Assembly (NCBI GenBank): GCA_022825925.1 | Contig: JAJDVW010000062.1 | Location: forward strand, 1 to 64,000 | Reading direction: 5' to 3' | Length of the DNA: 64,000 nucleotides | DNA from: Pseudomonadales bacterium | GTDB taxonomy: Bacteria > Pseudomonadota > Gammaproteobacteria > Pseudomonadales > Azotimanducaceae | Shown: piece after piece, positions 8,487 through 18,407 of the stretch | Position numbering within the stretch: position 1 is the stretch's first letter | Layout of the letters: each line of letters opens with the position of its first letter | Notes under the pieces: generated by a model | The model's database searches: none | What the model was told of the DNA's origin: nothing | What the model saw: the letters and a program-made list of their open reading frames with translations, nothing else | Translations under genes and position numbers: made by a program

Positions 8487-11400
8487 CTACTCCAGCACCA
8501 CGCGGACTTTCGCTGGGTCCTGTCCTGTGCTGAGACGGTTCAGGTAGTTGTCGAAGCGCACCTTGATCTCGGGTGGGCTTGCGGGAGAACCGCCTTCCAG
8601 GAGCGCGGCTTTTAGATCGGCGGTGTTCACCACGACCTTGACGAGGCCCGACAGCGCCTCGCTAAGCGCTTCGACAAACTCCAGGTCCACGGTTTCTGGC
8701 AATTCGCCGCAATCGATGAAGACTGCGACGCGTTCTCGACGCTCGGGTTGAAGCAGTGACAGGTTCTCTTGGTTTACGGGATCCTGCAGATTCGCGCGCA
8801 ATGTCCGTGTCCAATCGGACAGCAGCCGGTCCAGTTCCTCGTCGAGCCGGGCTAGAGTCTCACCGGCAGGGGTGGTCGTGTTTTCGATCGCCGGCCGGAA
8901 GCCGCAATGGGGGCAGATCGGAGACATGACGATCTCTTGCTTGGTGAGCGCGGAACAACCCTTTAGCGCGCCCGATCGGTCCTCGAAGTCCCGAAGCTGC
9001 TGAATCGGCATGAGGTCAATGGCCGCGAGTGACCGGAGGTGTGCGAGCCGCTCGTCTTGTAGAAGAGCGGCCTTCCGTTGACTGTCGTTCACCCCCAGTC
9101 GGTTTCTGGCGTGTAGACGGAGGTATACCCTGGCGTAGGCCTGCTGCAACTCGTTCAGCTTGCCCAATAGCTCGCGTCGGATCGTTACGGCATTACCCAG
9201 TGCAGGCAGCCTGATTTCGGACAGAATCGCTTCGCGGGTCTTCCGGACTCGGTTGACCCACTCGTCGCCGGGTGGAAGCACAGTTTCGGCCGCCGCCAGG
9301 AACGCCGTCGCGGGACCGAGTTCCGCAGCCAGCGCATGCAGTGCCTCGATGTTGGCGAGGGACTCGAGCCCGTTTTCCTGCATGCTCACTTCCCGAGCAT
9401 CGTGACGGAAGTTTTTGAGACGACCTGGGGACGTGTACGCCCGTAGCGATTCTAGGAAGGACTTTGCGCTTTCCAGCGACGCGCGGAGTTCGCTTGCGCG
9501 AGCCTCATCGGCTAGCTTCGCGCCCCAGAACGGAAACCCGTCCTCGACCAGCTTGTCGGCGAGAACGAGCCGTTCGACGGTAGCGGTCACAGCGCTCTGA
9601 AGCTGTCGAACTGGGTCGTCTTGGCCTTGGGTGACCAACGTAGCCATGCCGGGGGTTAGTCCGACCAACTCGAACAGCGCCTTGAGGGCGGGGATGTTCC
9701 AATCCTTGGGCCGTTCGATGTGTTTGAACTCGGCCAACTCGTCCACCGGTACGGCGGCTATCGCGGACAGGTCGGCGGCGTCGAACTTCCGTCCCGGCAC
9801 CGCGAGGACGATGTCCCCGGCATGTACGAGGGCGGCTAGCAGAACCACGACCCACTCTGGCTCCAGACGCAGGGAGCCGGCGGCGAGGTATTCGACACCT
9901 AGGCGTTCTTGTATCAGCTCGGAGCGGTTAACGACCTGACCGGGTCCCTTCTTGCCGACCTGATCGAGGATGTACTGTGCGTACTTCGACCGGCTGGCGT
10001 CGAGCTTCGCTCCGTCGAGAAGCTCCAGCGAATCAAGGACGGCTGTCGCCTGTCGGGTCTTAGTGGCGCCGGCGATCCAGCGAAGAGCGTCCTGGGCGGC
10101 TTGACCCCGGTTCCACGACGTCACCGAAACGGAGAAGCGCGGATACTCCGGAGCCTGTTCGGCGAAGTGTGGCTCCAGGCAGATGCCGGCGACCGCGTTG
10201 ACGAGATCGCGGAAGTTGATCCGCTCTGCCGGCGACGTTCCCGAGAGTTCGCGAAGGGAATGCCCATGGGCCCACTCCAACAAACCCTTCCGACGGCCCT
10301 GATAGCCGAGTTCGAAACCCGACGTCATCTGCTCTTGCAGCCAACTCACCAGACTGCGGAGGAAGACCCCGGACTTGGACTCGTAGGTGGCCTTTGCGTG
10401 CCCGGACGACGTCGACGCCAGGTCCAGGGCTGCCGCGTAGCCGCGCAATGCCGTGCCGAAGGCATCGTCCATGTCCGTCAGGTGCAGGAAGACTTCGTCC
10501 GGCTTCTTTTCGTCCTTGAAATGCGGTGGCTCGTGGGGCTGGATGAAGTAGAGGTAGAAGTCGCGCGGCGGTACTGCGGTCGAACGCTCGTTTGGCGCGC
10601 CGAAGAACAGGTATCCGCGGCGGGCCGCCTTGCGCTCGCGCCACTCGAGTTCGTGCTCCCAGATGTGATAGCCGGTGACGTAGGTCTGGTCCGTACATTC
10701 CATGACTTGGCGGAGCGCGTTGTAGTAGTAGCGGTCCAGCCGGGCGGCATCCAGGCTCTCGGCGCGCTTTTCGATCAACGCGTCATAGTCATCCGTCTTC
10801 TTGAGGTCCAGATAGAACTGGCGATTGTCCGGGTTGGACGAAATGAACTGGCCGCTCACCGTCTTGTGGATCTCCCGCAGAACCGTCTCCACTTGCGAAA
10901 GCAGGTCGTCTGCGGGGTCGCCTCCGAGATCCTCGATTCCAGGCTGATAAAGGCAGAGCGCGTCCCTTAGCTCTGCCGCCGTCGCCCCTATGGGAGCGTT
11001 GATGTCGCCGGTCGTCAGTCGATGCACGGACAACGCGTGAATGATCCGTATCGCCATGCGTGCGTATGCCGGCCGGGTGAAGGCGAGCTCGATCCGAGAC
11101 TCGAGTACCTGGCTGCAATCGATGACGGCCTTGATATCGGGAACTGCGCGGAAAGATGGGTTTTCTCGTAGCGTAGACCAGTAGTGGTCATACGCGATCA
11201 GACCGGCGTGGGTCGTAGGCAGCTCTTCGCCGATCAGCCGATTCATGGCGAGGGATAGCGTCCGGAGGACTTCCCGTTTCTCCACCGCCGTCACGCGCTC
11301 GAAGGTGTCGATATACTCCGGATGCACCGGGAAGAGATCGACGTACTCGTCCATGCGCTCGTTCATGTGCCCGTAGAAGCGGGCGAACGGTGTCAGGTAC

Positions 11401-12215
11401 TCCCTGATCGCAGCCTGCTGTTCGCCCGTTTTCCGCAACAGGCGTTGTGCCACGACGAACTTTACGTCGGTCCGCGCGATGAGGAGCTGCTCGAAACGGT
11501 CCTTCACGCGGCGGATGCTGTCGGCGACAAACGCGAAGCGGGGGCTGTCGAAGATGGCCTCCTGTACGCCAGCGATGAACCTGAATCGCAGGTCCTTGCA
11601 GACCTCGCCGATCTCCCGCAGGAAGTTGAGGTCGAGAACAAGCTCTTGGTCCTTGCGGGTGCGCAGGTAGTCCAGCAACTCGTCCACGACGAGAAGCAAC
11701 CCGAGATCGGCGTACCTTTCATGAAAGGCTGCCATCATCTCCTCGAAGGCAGGCTTGCTGCCGGAGACGTCGCGGGCCGTGGGAAACCGGAACGCAACGC
11801 CAAGCGCGTCCAGATGCTCCTCGAGTTCGCTGACTACTATGTCTCGCAGCGACATTTCGGTGGCGCCGATCTCGGTGCGGATGACCTTGAACTTTCCGGC
11901 AATGTCTTGGGCTTTGGCGGACGCCTGTTCGTTTGAGAGTGCGTAAGCCAACTCCCTGTGCTCGGCAATGGCCGAGATGACGGACATGAGGTGGGACTTT
12001 CCGGTGCCGTAGTTGCCGATGACCAGCAAGGCCTTGTTGTCGGCAGGCTGGTCGTATTGGAGTTGCGGGAACACCAGGGCCGCCAGCTTCTCGGCCATCT
12101 CGTCCGAGACGACGTAGGTGCTGACCAGTTGACGTGCCGCAACGGTGTCGTCCGCGTCGCGGAGCTGCACGACGGTTTCGATCGGATCGAAGTAGATCAG
12201 TTCTTCGTATCTCAC
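8487..12215 (-). CDS. brxC: BREX ATPase BrxC (DUF6079 type)
   Basis: About 1242 aa. BrxC is the large AAA-type ATPase of BREX. The Walker A motif is GNYGTGKSH near residue 70, with a Walker-B-like [12 protein letters not shown] near residue 170, as expected for DUF6079 proteins of type 3 loci. A CPHCGFRP zinc-binding pair lies near the C-terminus. The open frame extends upstream to 12749, but that extension is low-complexity and overlaps brxF; the GTG at 12213-12215 has an AGGGAGG ribosome-binding site and overlaps the brxF stop as GTGA. The stop at 8487 directly precedes the AlbA_2 gene. Confidence 0.9.
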   Translation of the reverse strand: MRYEELIYFDPIETVVQLRDADDTVAARQLVSTYVVSDEMAEKLAALVFPQLQYDQPADNKALLVIGNYGTGKSHLMSVISAIAEHRELAYALSNEQASAKAQDIAGKFKVIRTEIGATEMSLRDIVVSELEEHLDALGVAFRFPTARDVSGSKPAFEEMMAAFHERYADLGLLLVVDELLDYLRTRKDQELVLDLNFLREIGEVCKDLRFRFIAGVQEAIFDSPRFAFVADSIRRVKDRFEQLLIARTDVKFVVAQRLLRKTGEQQAAIREYLTPFARFYGHMNERMDEYVDLFPVHPEYIDTFERVTAVEKREVLRTLSLAMNRLIGEELPTTHAGLIAYDHYWSTLRENPSFRAVPDIKAVIDCSQVLESRIELAFTRPAYARMAIRIIHALSVHRLTTGDINAPIGATAAELRDALCLYQPGIEDLGGDPADDLLSQVETVLREIHKTVSGQFISSNPDNRQFYLDLKKTDDYDALIEKRAESLDAARLDRYYYNALRQVMECTDQTYVTGYHIWEHELEWRERKAARRGYLFFGAPNERSTAVPPRDFYLYFIQPHEPPHFKDEKKPDEVFLHLTDMDDAFGTALRGYAAALDLASTSSGHAKATYESKSGVFLRSLVSWLQEQMTSGFELGYQGRRKGLLEWAHGHSLRELSGTSPAERINFRDLVNAVAGICLEPHFAEQAPEYPRFSVSVTSWNRGQAAQDALRWIAGATKTRQATAVLDSLELLDGAKLDASRSKYAQYILDQVGKKGPGQVVNRSELIQERLGVEYLAAGSLRLEPEWVVVLLAALVHAGDIVLAVPGRKFDAADLSAIAAVPVDELAEFKHIERPKDWNIPALKALFELVGLTPGMATLVTQGQDDPVRQLQSAVTATVERLVLADKLVEDGFPFWGAKLADEARASELRASLESAKSFLESLRAYTSPGRLKNFRHDAREVSMQENGLESLANIEALHALAAELGPATAFLAAAETVLPPGDEWVNRVRKTREAILSEIRLPALGNAVTIRRELLGKLNELQQAYARVYLRLHARNRLGVNDSQRKAALLQDERLAHLRSLAAIDLMPIQQLRDFEDRSGALKGCSALTKQEIVMSPICPHCGFRPAIENTTTPAGETLARLDEELDRLLSDWTRTLRANLQDPVNQENLSLLQPERRERVAVFIDCGELPETVDLEFVEALSEALSGLVKVVVNTADLKAALLEGGSPASPPEIKVRFDNYLNRLSTGQDPAKVRVVLE

Positions 12216-12688
12216 CGCGCTGCCTCCCTGCTGGCGATTAGAGTACGGTCGATGGGTTGGCGGCGGTGCTCCGGGTGCCCTGGCACGGCATAGAGGATGT
12301 GATCGGCTTCCAGCGACCCGGTCCAAGCTGCGGCGATGGTCCTGTGCCGTGACAAACCCTGCAAAAGGCGGAGAGGATCCTGCCTCAGGGAGACATCGAA
12401 CAGCATCTCCGTGTTGTCGAGCAGGACGAGGTCGCCGCCGGTTTCGGCAAGCACCGCGCCGAGTAGACGCTGGACCTTCAACGGGCGCTGCTGTTCGGTC
12501 AGGTCGAGCATCCTGCGTGACAGCTCCAGGTTGACGTTGACGAGGGGTGCACTCGTCCTCGCGGCGACGGCCTGCAGGGCCTTGGTCTTGCCTGCTCCAG
12601 GTGGCCCGACGGCGAGCACGAGTCGGTGGTAGAGACTCTCCGCATGCCGGACCTGGTCGTGAATCTCCTCGGAGAATTGTCTCGTCAC
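12212..12688 (-). CDS. brxF: BREX-3 P-loop protein BrxF
   Basis: 158-aa small P-loop NTPase, first gene of the operon and the signature small subunit of type 3 BREX. Walker A is GPPGAGKT near residue 30; a Walker-B-like [11 protein letters not shown] follows near 90. The length (~150 aa) and position immediately before brxC match known BrxF proteins. The GTG start at 12688 is preceded by a strong GGAGGGGAGG purine run; the stop overlaps the brxC start. It presumably works with BrxC. The operon promoter must lie in the divergent region 12689-12917. Confidence 0.88.
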   Translation of the reverse strand: MTRQFSEEIHDQVRHAESLYHRLVLAVGPPGAGKTKALQAVAARTSAPLVNVNLELSRRMLDLTEQQRPLKVQRLLGAVLAETGGDLVLLDNTEMLFDVSLRQDPLRLLQGLSRHRTIAAAWTGSLEADHILYAVPGHPEHRRQPIDRTLIASREAAR

Positions 12689-12850
12689 GCCCTCCCCTCC
12701 GTGGTGGCCGTTCTGTCAGTCCGGCTCGATTTGGTCGAGCGACCTCCATCCCCGGCCCGAGGGGCCGACAAGGACTCGCTCGCCGGCCGGATTATCCGGC
12801 ATCCACGGCCATCGTCACACCCTCTGTCCGCTGTCTGGGCTGTGGCGTTT

Positions 12851-12885
12851 GACGCCCAAGGAGGGGCGTCCTCGTTGGCTACAAT
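12851..12885 (+). promoter_or_regulatory. inverted repeat plus -10-like box upstream of acyl-CoA synthetase
   Basis: A perfect 7-base inverted repeat, GACGCCC (12851-12857) and GGGCGTC (12864-12870) with a 6-base spacer, lies 10 bases before a good -10-like TACAAT (12880-12885). No convincing -35 is present at the normal distance (TTGACG at 12849-12854 is 25 bases away), so the repeat could be an activator or repressor site. The assignment is inferred from position only. Confidence 0.35.
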
Positions 12886-12917
12886 GAACGCCGCGTTTTG
12901 GGAGGAGCGGCCCGCGA

Positions 12918-14705
12918 ATGAGCACACCGCATAGCAGGTGGTGCGCCTACCTTGCTGCCGTTGGCCTCGTCCTCAGGGCCCTGCCCCTGCTGCGCCTCCG
13001 GGCGGACTCCCGTTACACCGTCGCCGACTACATCGAGGCCCAGGTCGCGAAGCACGCCGACCTGCCGTTCATCCTGTTCGAGGACCGGCGGATCAGCTAT
13101 CGCGAGTACAACGCGATGGCGAACCGCATCGCGCACTGGGGACTGTCCGTGGGGCTCAAAGCCGGCGACACCATCGGGTTCATGATGACGAACCGGGCGG
13201 AGTACGTCCCGGTGTGGAGCGGGCTCTCGAAGATCGGGGTCAAGGCGGCGCTCATCAACACGAACCTCGTGGGATCGAGCGTGATCCACGCGTTGGAAGT
13301 GGCCGGTGCGGACCGGCTGCTGCTCGGCGCGGAGTGCGTGCCGAACGTGGCGGACATGGCGGACGATGCGCTGTCCAACCTCACGGTCTACGTGCTCCCG
13401 GAGGAGGGGGCCGATGCTCCGGGCTTCCCCGGTGCCCGGGACATGCGCGAGGCCCTGGCCGAACAGCCGGATTCCGACCCGGACCCGGCGCTGCGGGCTT
13501 CGGTGCGCACCGGCGACTCGGCGTTCTACATCTACACGTCGGGTACCACCGGCCTGCCCAAGGCGACGAACTTCAATCACCAGAAGCTGACCGTGGGTGG
13601 TCTCTCCGGCGCTCTGCTCGGTCTGCACAAGGGCGAGGTCGTCTACTGTCCGCTGCCGCTCTACCACGGCGCCGGCGGGATCGGCGCGGTCATGATCGCG
13701 ATGGGCGCCGGGGGTGCCGTCGCGGTCGCGCGCAAGTTCTCCGCGTCAAGGTTCTGGGACGACGTGCGCCGCTACGACGCGACCGGGGTCATCTACATCG
13801 GGGATCTGTGCCGGTTCCTGCTCAACCGGCCGCCGGATCCGAAGGACGGCGAGCACAACCTGCGCTGGATGTTCGGCATCGGCCTGCGGGCGGACGTCTG
13901 GCACCCGTTCCAGGAACGTTTCCGGATCCCGCGGATCGTGGAAGCGTACGGCGCCACCGAGGCGAACGTCGGCGGCGTCAACTTCGCGGGCAAGGTCGGC
14001 TCGGTCGGCAAGATCCGGGGCGGGCTGCTCCTGCGCTACGACATCGAACGGGACCAACTCGTCCGCGACGCGGGCGGGCGCTACGTGGAGTGCCGGGCGG
14101 GCGAGGTCGGCGAACTGCTCGGCAGGATTCCGGTCGGTTCGAAGAGCATGCTGCGGCAGTTTCAGGGCTATACGAGCGCCGAGGCCACGGAGAAGAAGAT
14201 CCTCCGCGACGTGAAGAAGCCGGGCGATGCCTGGTTCCGGAGCGGCGACCTGCTGCGCAAGGACGATCAGGGCTACTACTACTTCGTCGACCGCATCGGG
14301 GACACGTTCCGCTGGAAGGGCGAGAACGTGTCGACGCAGGAGGTGGCGGAGGCGCTCTCGGCGTTTCCGGGCGTCGAGACGGCCAACGTCTACGGCGTCG
14401 AGGTGCCGGGACACGAAGGGCGCGCCGGCATGGTGGCCCTGGCGCTCGAAGGGGGTAGGAACGCTCCGTTCGACACGCGGGCGTTTTACGAACTCGCCAT
14501 CTCGACGCTCCCGTCGTACGCGGCGCCGGTCTTCGTGCGGCTGCAATCGGAGTCCGACGTGACAGGCACCTTCAAGCTGCGCAAGGTGTCGCTGCGCGAC
14601 GCAGGGTTCGACCCGGGCGCGACGGACGACCCGATCTACGTTCGTGACGATGCCGCAAGGACCTACGTCCGACTCCGCGACACGGCGGGCGCGGAGGTCC
14701 GGTAG
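12918..14705 (+). CDS. FATP-type long-chain acyl-CoA synthetase
   Basis: 595-aa AMP-forming ligase that activates a carboxylic acid, probably a long or very long fatty acid, to the acyl-CoA. It resembles FATP/very-long-chain acyl-CoA synthetases. A hydrophobic N-terminal segment (about residues 10-27) may anchor it at the membrane. The AMP-binding signature is YTSGTTGLPKAT (about residue 205), with YGATEANVGG (about 345), FRSGDLLRKDDQGYYYF (about 440) and the GENVSTQEV hinge region. The start is ATG 12918 after GGAGG. It is transcribed away from the BREX operon. The downstream catabolic genes (thiolase, hydratases) fit a lipid or acyl-CoA lifestyle, but nothing fixes the substrate. Confidence 0.88.
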   Translation: MSTPHSRWCAYLAAVGLVLRALPLLRLRADSRYTVADYIEAQVAKHADLPFILFEDRRISYREYNAMANRIAHWGLSVGLKAGDTIGFMMTNRAEYVPVWSGLSKIGVKAALINTNLVGSSVIHALEVAGADRLLLGAECVPNVADMADDALSNLTVYVLPEEGADAPGFPGARDMREALAEQPDSDPDPALRASVRTGDSAFYIYTSGTTGLPKATNFNHQKLTVGGLSGALLGLHKGEVVYCPLPLYHGAGGIGAVMIAMGAGGAVAVARKFSASRFWDDVRRYDATGVIYIGDLCRFLLNRPPDPKDGEHNLRWMFGIGLRADVWHPFQERFRIPRIVEAYGATEANVGGVNFAGKVGSVGKIRGGLLLRYDIERDQLVRDAGGRYVECRAGEVGELLGRIPVGSKSMLRQFQGYTSAEATEKKILRDVKKPGDAWFRSGDLLRKDDQGYYYFVDRIGDTFRWKGENVSTQEVAEALSAFPGVETANVYGVEVPGHEGRAGMVALALEGGRNAPFDTRAFYELAISTLPSYAAPVFVRLQSESDVTGTFKLRKVSLRDAGFDPGATDDPIYVRDDAARTYVRLRDTAGAEVR

Positions 14706-14768
14706 CGGGTGACGCGCTACTCGTCGCCCCCGGGGGAACTGACTGACCCGGTCGGGTCGGGCGCGGGA

Positions 14769-14990
14769 TCAGGGTCCGGTGGGCTTTCCTCGCCGCCGCT
14801 GTTCGCGCTCCCAGCCCACCGCAGCCTCTCTCGTCGTACGGTGGCCGACCTGGAAGATGTGTCCCTTTTGCCAACCTTCCGTCCGCTGGTGCTCGGCTTC
14901 CCGCCGATCGATGTCGTAGGTGATGCCCGTGTGGACGATGCGGTTGCCGAGCTTGAAGTGATACCGGTAGGTGTCTCGGTTGGTGCCCAT
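14769..14990 (-). CDS. small GIY-YIG-like protein, 73 aa
   Basis: Small basic protein with a possible minimal GIY-YIG-like core: YHFKLGNRIVHTGIT (about residues 8-22) followed by YDIDRREAEHQ, resembling the start of that nuclease fold (strand, Gly-Ile-Thr, then Arg and Glu in a helix). The canonical GIY and YIG triplets are not exact, so nuclease activity is uncertain. I chose ATG 14990 rather than the upstream 15008 start because it lies one base after the stop of the preceding gene, implying translational coupling. It forms a two-gene unit with the 174-aa protein. Confidence 0.6.
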   Translation of the reverse strand: MGTNRDTYRYHFKLGNRIVHTGITYDIDRREAEHQRTEGWQKGHIFQVGHRTTREAAVGWEREQRRRGKPTGP

Positions 14991-14991
14991 C

Positions 14992-15516
14992 TCAGTGTTC
15001 CTCCGCAAGCTTGGCGGTCATCCGGAAGCAGTGTTCTGCGAAGGCTTCGAAATCGAGTTCCGCGCGCGATGCCGGATGCCGCCGGGTCGCCCTTGTACGG
15101 ACGGTGATTGTCCCGGCGTAGCGCCGCGTTGTCGAACGGACATCGCCGTCATCCGCGTCGGAGTCCTCGGGAAGCGGGTAGGCTACGATCTCGCTGGCAT
15201 GGATGATCTTGTCGCAGGCCTTCCTGAAAGTCAGCGGTTCGGTATCGTCTGACGGGTACCGGCGCCAGAGTCTGCCGCACCTTAGGTCCTCGTCGCCGCT
15301 GTCCAGATCGAACAGCTGTCGCGTGGCGACGGCGATCCAGATCAGGAGACGATTGACCTCTTCCTCGTGAACCTGGTGGCTCGCTTCCCGGAAGAGTTCG
15401 ACCGCGTTGACCGTCTCGTCGGCAACCAGAAGACAAAGGAGTCGGTAGACGTCAGCACGAAGCGAAAGAAGGTTGATGTTTGGCCCGTCAACGGGCGCGG
15501 AGCCGGTGGGACTCAT
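14992..15516 (-). CDS. hypothetical protein coupled to GIY-YIG-like gene, 174 aa
   Basis: Unrecognised soluble protein. Helical N-terminal half (residues about 12-75, LLSLRADVYRLLCLLVADETV), then an acidic stretch (DSDADDGDV) near 125 and a basic TITVRTRATRRHP segment. The open frame runs upstream to 16077 across the start of the neighbouring gene; the upstream part is low-complexity, so I place the start at ATG 15516 (MSPTGSAP). The stop is one base before the GIY-YIG-like gene start. Whether the pair is a defence, competence or toxin module is not visible. Confidence 0.55.
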   Translation of the reverse strand: MSPTGSAPVDGPNINLLSLRADVYRLLCLLVADETVNAVELFREASHQVHEEEVNRLLIWIAVATRQLFDLDSGDEDLRCGRLWRRYPSDDTEPLTFRKACDKIIHASEIVAYPLPEDSDADDGDVRSTTRRYAGTITVRTRATRRHPASRAELDFEAFAEHCFRMTAKLAEEH

Positions 15517-15721
15517 GACTTCCTTGTCAAAACAATGTCTGGCTGACCGGCGCCGAGCGAGCAGTTCGTCCGTCGCCCGGCGCGGCCGGGTTACGTCGTG
15601 ACGTGAGGGTAGGCCAGGAGGCCGCGACGCGCAAACGGGGGGTGGCCCGGAAGGGTCTGCGTGGGGCGACGTTGGCGGTCGCGGCTCTCCTGTCCGTGTA
15701 GGATGCGGAGGGCTCGAAGGG

Positions 15722-18379
15722 GTGGGAGCGGGCTTGGCTGCATTGGTGCCATTGTTGACTGCGGACGCCGCCCGTGTACGGGAAGTCGGCGGCAAGGCAG
15801 CGTCGTTGATCCGGCTCACGCAGGGGGGATTCGACGTGCCGCGCGGCACTGTGCTTGCCACGGAGTTTTTCGAGCCGTGGCTGGCGGAAGTCCGTGCGTC
15901 CGGTGAGTGGCAGGCGGTCCTCGCGGCTGCGGGATCGTGCGAGATCGCATCTCCGAGCGCGGAGCGGCGTGCGGAACTCGAGGATTGCTGCGCGAGGGCG
16001 AAGTCCGTTGCGACCGCGCTGCCGCTGGACGCCGAGCAAAGCGCCACGCTTGACGCCGTCGGGGACGACCTGGGCACCGCCTCCTGGGCGGTACGCTCCT
16101 CGTCCCCGGAGGAGGACCTTTCCGGGGCGTCGTTCGCCGGTCTCTACGAGACGGTGCTCGGCGCGGACGCGGCGTCGCTCGAATCGGCCGTGCGCACGTG
16201 CTTCGCCTCCTGTCTCGACGCTCGCGTGCTCATCTACAAGCGCGAGCGCGGATTCGAGACCCTCGATCCCTCGATCGCCGTGATCGTGCAGGAACTCGTG
16301 GACGCCGACGTGGCGGGCGTCGCCTTCTCCCTCAACCCGCCGACCAACGACTTCGACGAGGTGCTCGTCAACGCGAGCTGGGGTCTCGGCGAAGCGCTCG
16401 TGCAGGGCGAGATCACGCCGGACACGACGGTCGTGGACGCGGTGACCGGCAAGATCGTCGAGCAGCGGCTGGGCGACAAGGGGGGCGACCGGCCGAACGA
16501 AGCCTGCCTCGATGGCGGTCGCGTCCGGGAACTGGCGGACACCGTCAAGCGGATCGAGGCGCTGTACGGCGAGCCCGTGGACGTGGAGTGGGCGGTTGCC
16601 GACGGCGCCCTGCGCATCCTCCAGGCCCGGCCGATCACCAGCTACGTCCCGCTGCACGAGTCCTTGCAGACCGCTCCGGGCGAATCGCGTCGGCTCTACA
16701 TGGACGGCTACCTGACCGAGGGCATCACCATGAGCGAGCCCGTCTCGCCCATGGCGGACGACGCGATCGACGCCCTCATCACGGCGTTCGTGGGGTGGCT
16801 GGTCGGCCGCCGGCCCGGTGCGCTGGACTGCGCGAAGTACGGCCTGCACCTGGGTTCCGGCCGCATGTACATGGACATCTCGCTGTACCTGCACCTCGTG
16901 GGCGACAACGAAGAGCAGCTCGCGAAGCTCAGCGAAGAGAAGAACCAGCTCATGGCGCAGGTGATGCTGTCTCCGGAGATCGACCGCTACCGCCTCGAGA
17001 AGCCGCCGCCGCATGTGCGGATGCTGCGAATGTTAGGGCATCTCCCGCGCCTGCTCTGGAACGCGCGCCGGGCGCTGACGACGCTCATCGGCCCGGCGCT
17101 GAACCGCACCCGGTTCGACCGGGAGTATGCGGCCCGGATCGAAGCGTTCGAGACATGGATCGCCCGCCCGCCGGATCCATCCCGGGGCGTTGCCGAAACG
17201 TTCCGCGAGGATCTCGAGCGCGCGGGGTCCGCGGTCATCGCGGCGTCGTATCCCGCCTTTCTGCACGCCGCGATCTCGATGTTCCGCATCCGGGCGCTGG
17301 CCGACCCGAAGTCGCCGGAGCAGGTGGCGTGGGCGGACACGATCGCCGGCGGCGGCTACGAGGACGACATGATCGTGGAGATGGGGATCGCGCTCTACGA
17401 ACTGGCGATGGCGCTCCCGCCGTCCGACTTCGAGGACCTCGACGCGCTCGAAGCCCGGCTCCGCGCGCGGGAGCTGCCCGACGCCTTTCTCGGCCGCTGG
17501 GATGCGTTCATCGCCCGCTATGGCTGCCGCGGTCCCCTCGAGATGGAGATCGCCAACCCGAAGTACGGGGAAGCCCCGTCGCTGGCGCTCCGGCAGATGG
17601 CGCACATCCGCGCCGCCGGGGGCGCGTTCGATCCGCGCGACATGCGGCGGCGGCAGATCGCCCGCCGCGAAGAGGCGTACCGCAAGCTGCGCGAGGCGTT
17701 GCCGCCGCGGAAGGCGCGGTGCCTCGCGAAGCACTACGACACCTGCACGCGCTATGCGAGTGCGCGGGAACTGTTCAAGCACCACCTGATGCAGGTCAAC
17801 GAGCGGCTGCGCGGGCTCCTGCTCCACCGGGCGGACGCGTTCGTGGCCGCGGGCCGCCTGGACCGGCGCGAGCAGGTCTTCGAGCTCCGGATGGAGGACG
17901 TGGACCGCACGGCACAGGACCCGGACTTCGACGTGCGCGCCGCGGTGGCGGAGCGCGGCGCGTTCGCGCGCACGATGCGCGCCCGCGTCCGACACTTCCC
18001 CATGTGCATCGACTCCCGCGGCCGGATCCTGCGCCCGGAGCCCGTGTACGAGGAGGGCGCCCTGGTCGGCGGCGCACTGTCTCCGGGCGTGGCCCGCGGC
18101 CCCGTGCGCGTACTCAACGACCCGTTCGAGAAGCCCGTGCACGCGGGCGATATCCTGGTCGCGGTGACGACGGACCCCGGATGGACGCCGCTGTTCCTGA
18201 ATGCGGCCGGGATCATCCTGGAGATCGGGGGCGCGCTGCAGCACGGGGCGCTGATCGCCCGCGAGTACGGCAAGCCGTGCGTCACGGGCATCCAGGACGT
18301 CACGGACCGCTTCGAGGACGGCCAGATCGTCGAAGTCGACGGCGATGCCGGCGTGGTGCGCTTCGTCGAAGCGGACTGA
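15722..18379 (+). CDS. PEP-utilising phosphotransferase, rifampin-phosphotransferase-like
   Basis: 885-aa three-part enzyme of the PEP-synthase/PPDK/rifampin phosphotransferase superfamily. The N-terminal ATP-grasp part has EVGGKAASL, RSSSPEEDLSGASFAGLYETV (about residues 120-140) and a closing LQARPIT (about 300). The middle has YGCRGPLEMEIANPKYGE (about 600), a block also found in rifampin phosphotransferases. The C-terminal swivelling domain carries the phospho-His in GGALQHGALIAREYGKPCV (about 845). Length and domain order match rifampin phosphotransferase (~870 aa) better than PEP synthase, but the acceptor is unknown. It stands alone; the start codon (GTG 15722 or a nearby TTG) is uncertain. 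It converges with the CurA-like gene. Confidence 0.82.
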   Translation: MGAGLAALVPLLTADAARVREVGGKAASLIRLTQGGFDVPRGTVLATEFFEPWLAEVRASGEWQAVLAAAGSCEIASPSAERRAELEDCCARAKSVATALPLDAEQSATLDAVGDDLGTASWAVRSSSPEEDLSGASFAGLYETVLGADAASLESAVRTCFASCLDARVLIYKRERGFETLDPSIAVIVQELVDADVAGVAFSLNPPTNDFDEVLVNASWGLGEALVQGEITPDTTVVDAVTGKIVEQRLGDKGGDRPNEACLDGGRVRELADTVKRIEALYGEPVDVEWAVADGALRILQARPITSYVPLHESLQTAPGESRRLYMDGYLTEGITMSEPVSPMADDAIDALITAFVGWLVGRRPGALDCAKYGLHLGSGRMYMDISLYLHLVGDNEEQLAKLSEEKNQLMAQVMLSPEIDRYRLEKPPPHVRMLRMLGHLPRLLWNARRALTTLIGPALNRTRFDREYAARIEAFETWIARPPDPSRGVAETFREDLERAGSAVIAASYPAFLHAAISMFRIRALADPKSPEQVAWADTIAGGGYEDDMIVEMGIALYELAMALPPSDFEDLDALEARLRARELPDAFLGRWDAFIARYGCRGPLEMEIANPKYGEAPSLALRQMAHIRAAGGAFDPRDMRRRQIARREEAYRKLREALPPRKARCLAKHYDTCTRYASARELFKHHLMQVNERLRGLLLHRADAFVAAGRLDRREQVFELRMEDVDRTAQDPDFDVRAAVAERGAFARTMRARVRHFPMCIDSRGRILRPEPVYEEGALVGGALSPGVARGPVRVLNDPFEKPVHAGDILVAVTTDPGWTPLFLNAAGIILEIGGALQHGALIAREYGKPCVTGIQDVTDRFEDGQIVEVDGDAGVVRFVEAD

Positions 18380-18407
18380 GCGAAGGCTTCCGGAGGGCGC
18401 GGCGCGC

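Noticed and set aside
8487-12749. Longer open frame at the N-terminus of brxC up to 12749
   Set aside because: The extra 178 residues are low-complexity and lie over brxF in another frame; the GTG at 12215 has a good ribosome-binding site and the usual family start.
14992-16077. 361-codon minus-strand frame reaching into the PEP-utilising gene
   Set aside because: Only the part from ATG 15516 has protein-like composition; upstream codons are Ser/Pro/Arg-rich antisense sequence.
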